Source: Adineta ricciae (Eukaryota; Rotifera; Eurotatoria; Adinetida; Adinetidae). Taken from it: a stretch of 64,000 nucleotides of DNA. The position numbers and the translations under genes were made by a program. Shown in pieces: positions 62,762 to 64,000 of the stretch. Position 1 is the stretch's first letter. Each line of letters opens with the position of its first letter. The notes under the pieces were generated by a model. That model worked only from the letters and a program-made list of their open reading frames with translations. It searched no databases and was not told the DNA's origin. The stretch covers positions 62,001 through 126,000 of the forward strand of contig CAJNOJ010000244.1 of NCBI GenBank assembly GCA_905250025.1, in the 5' to 3' direction.

Positions 62762-63713
62762 AGATTACTATATATTTTTAACGAAGTGTTTATAAGCTAG
62801 AAACGAAGATAACAGCATACATGTACACATTTATTGCAAAAAAAAACGAGTGAAAACTCCATCATTGAACACGACAGAATTACTTATGCTTCGAGCTCAC
62901 TTGGTTTCAAGTGTTTTTCTTTAATAAAAGAGACATAAAGATTACATGCGTAACATGAAGCATCACCATGATGAGTTAGGTTGCTGTTCGAGATGATTTG
63001 ATGTGCCTTCACGGATACGAAAGAGGCCGCCTTTACTCATATCGTACCGTATGCGTTATGACAGGAACGTTTTCCAGTTAAGAAAACGAACATCATAGGT
63101 GTATCAATAACCAGATCTCGTTCATGTATTCAAAGATTGTCTTCAAACAGTTGTTGTGTACTATTTAAACTCGAAATATTAGTCAATAGTAGTATTAGAT
63201 TGAATTGCATGTGTCACGTATTCTAACTATCGTACAAACGATCTTTGCAGCTTGTTGTTTACCGGTTACCTCTTTTTTTCATCTTTATCATAAATTCAGA
63301 CGGTAATGTTTTATGAATAATGAATCGCTTTTCGTGTTGAGCTTGTTACATGTAAGTGTAAAAATAGTTTTGTTAATAGTAAACTCTACTGAGAAGTAGT
63401 TTAGTGATTATTTATAGTGTTTTATTTATCGGGGGCGTTTCTTGAAATAAGTATTTATGAGAAGAGATCAGCAAAGCGCCTCTCTGTGTTTATTTCGTTC
63501 ATAGTCAATGATTGTAAACACATTTTGACAATACGTAGATAATAGACTTTATTTCACCATTATAATCTATTCAGTACATCATTTCGAGATGTGGACATGT
63601 AGCTTTAGACCGTTAAAAGTTTCTGTCTGATTTTATCAGAGATTAAAAAGTGTGCAAAGAAACTGCGGCTCAAACAAATGTCCTATATAAAATTTCAGCG
63701 TGATTGGTTGTCA
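62762..63713. other. Intergenic region upstream of KIF17 with a coding-like remnant
   Basis: About 950 bp including the KIF17 promoter. A coding-like stretch on the minus strand (62884-63006) is listed separately. The remainder shows only AT-rich sequence. Confidence 0.4.
62884..63006 (-). CDS. Possible terminal exon or gene remnant, unknown family
   Basis: After an acceptor-like GTGAAG the minus strand reads 40 codons to a TAA: AHQIISNSNLTHHGDASCYA, then CNLYVSFI and a Lys-rich end KHLKPSELEA. The composition looks like real protein (HHGD, CYAC) rather than chance. Upstream sequence to ~63160 gives more protein-like text (LVIDTPMMFVFLTGKR) but in a different frame and with stops, so a decayed gene is as likely as a spliced one. 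Confidence 0.3.
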   Translation of the reverse strand, partial: AHQIISNSNLTHHGDASCYACNLYVSFIKEKHLKPSELEA

Positions 63714-64000
63714 TCAATGTGTGCATTGACATATATATTCAACGAGATGGCAATAAGGTCGATCTCTGTCAACCCCATGGCGAGTGCACGTAGCACCAGA
63801 TGTTTTTACATAACCATTTTTATCATATTGCCAGTCACAACAACGCTTACAGTTTTCACAGGAACGACCATTACAAAAATCATTGTACTGTGCTTGATAA
63901 TGTGAGACGATAGGTCCTATCAATTATATATCAGAAACTATTTAGAAAAAAAATCTATATTTTAATCAGCTTACTTTCCGTTGGACCACAGCTTTGGAAA
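63714..64000 (-). CDS. Cysteine-rich, probably secreted protein (5' part beyond window)
   Basis: Two exon pieces on the minus strand, 64000-63975 (open at the window edge) and 63916-63714, join in frame at GT-AG sites. They give about 76 residues with eleven or twelve Cys (SCGPTE ... DFCNGRSCENCKRCC ... CTRHG ... YICQCTH). The spacing suggests a disulfide-rich extracellular domain. I do not recognise the family, and the signal peptide, if any, lies outside the window. Confidence 0.55.

Overview
The window looks like animal nuclear DNA from a compact, AT-rich genome. Nearly every gene is broken by GT-AG introns of about 30-90 bp, genes lie close together on both strands, and the genes are bilaterian: neurexin, Distal-less, single-minded, FoxQ2, Crk, basigin, an amine receptor. 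Short introns, a decayed but still intron-bearing ribosomal-protein copy, and an intronless fungal-type purine salvage gene among metazoan genes suggest a bdelloid rotifer. That assignment is inference. All exon models were made by eye from splice signals and frame; unless stated otherwise, the exon phases close to a whole number of codons.

Layout. 1-487 (-) truncated membrane serine protease. 1070-3164 (+) NOP58, with a probable box C/D snoRNA in its longest intron. 4384-5364 (+) Dlx homeobox gene. 7831-10654 (+) unrecognised disordered protein. 12063-13123 (-) basigin/neuroplastin-like Ig protein. 13460-14981 (+) pyruvate dehydrogenase E1 alpha. 15170-16721 (+) SYAP1. 16947-19162 (+) ARB2A/FAM172A. 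19831-20640 (-) antistasin-like/mucin-like secreted protein. 22343-27919 (+) alpha-neurexin. 29152-30553 (+) PP2C phosphatase. 31746-33000 (-) RPL8 pseudogene. 33599-34065 (+) V-ATPase subunit G. 34877-37841 (-) single-minded. 42408-42735 (+) ATP synthase epsilon. 43813-45958 (-) octopamine-like GPCR. 50381-51259 (+) Rab28. 51469-51690 (-) small unknown gene. 52052-53010 (+) Crk-like adaptor. 53210-55318 (-) alpha-amylase. 56579-57830 (+) FoxQ2. 59251-62761 (-) KIF17/OSM-3 kinesin, with a xanthine phosphoribosyltransferase-like gene (60531-61175, +) inside one intron. 63714-64000 (-) end of a Cys-rich secreted protein.

The genes do not form an operon. Metabolic genes (PDHA, SYAP1, ARB2A) are packed 180-340 bp apart, while developmental and neural regulators (Dlx, sim, amine receptor, FoxQ2) sit beside gaps of 1-4.5 kb that probably hold regulatory DNA.

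The most notable features are the nested, probably horizontally acquired purine phosphoribosyltransferase whose 3' end overlaps a kinesin exon and contains the kinesin splice donor; a Crk adaptor without its N-terminal SH3 domain; and a C/D snoRNA hosted by NOP58, the gene for a core C/D snoRNP protein.
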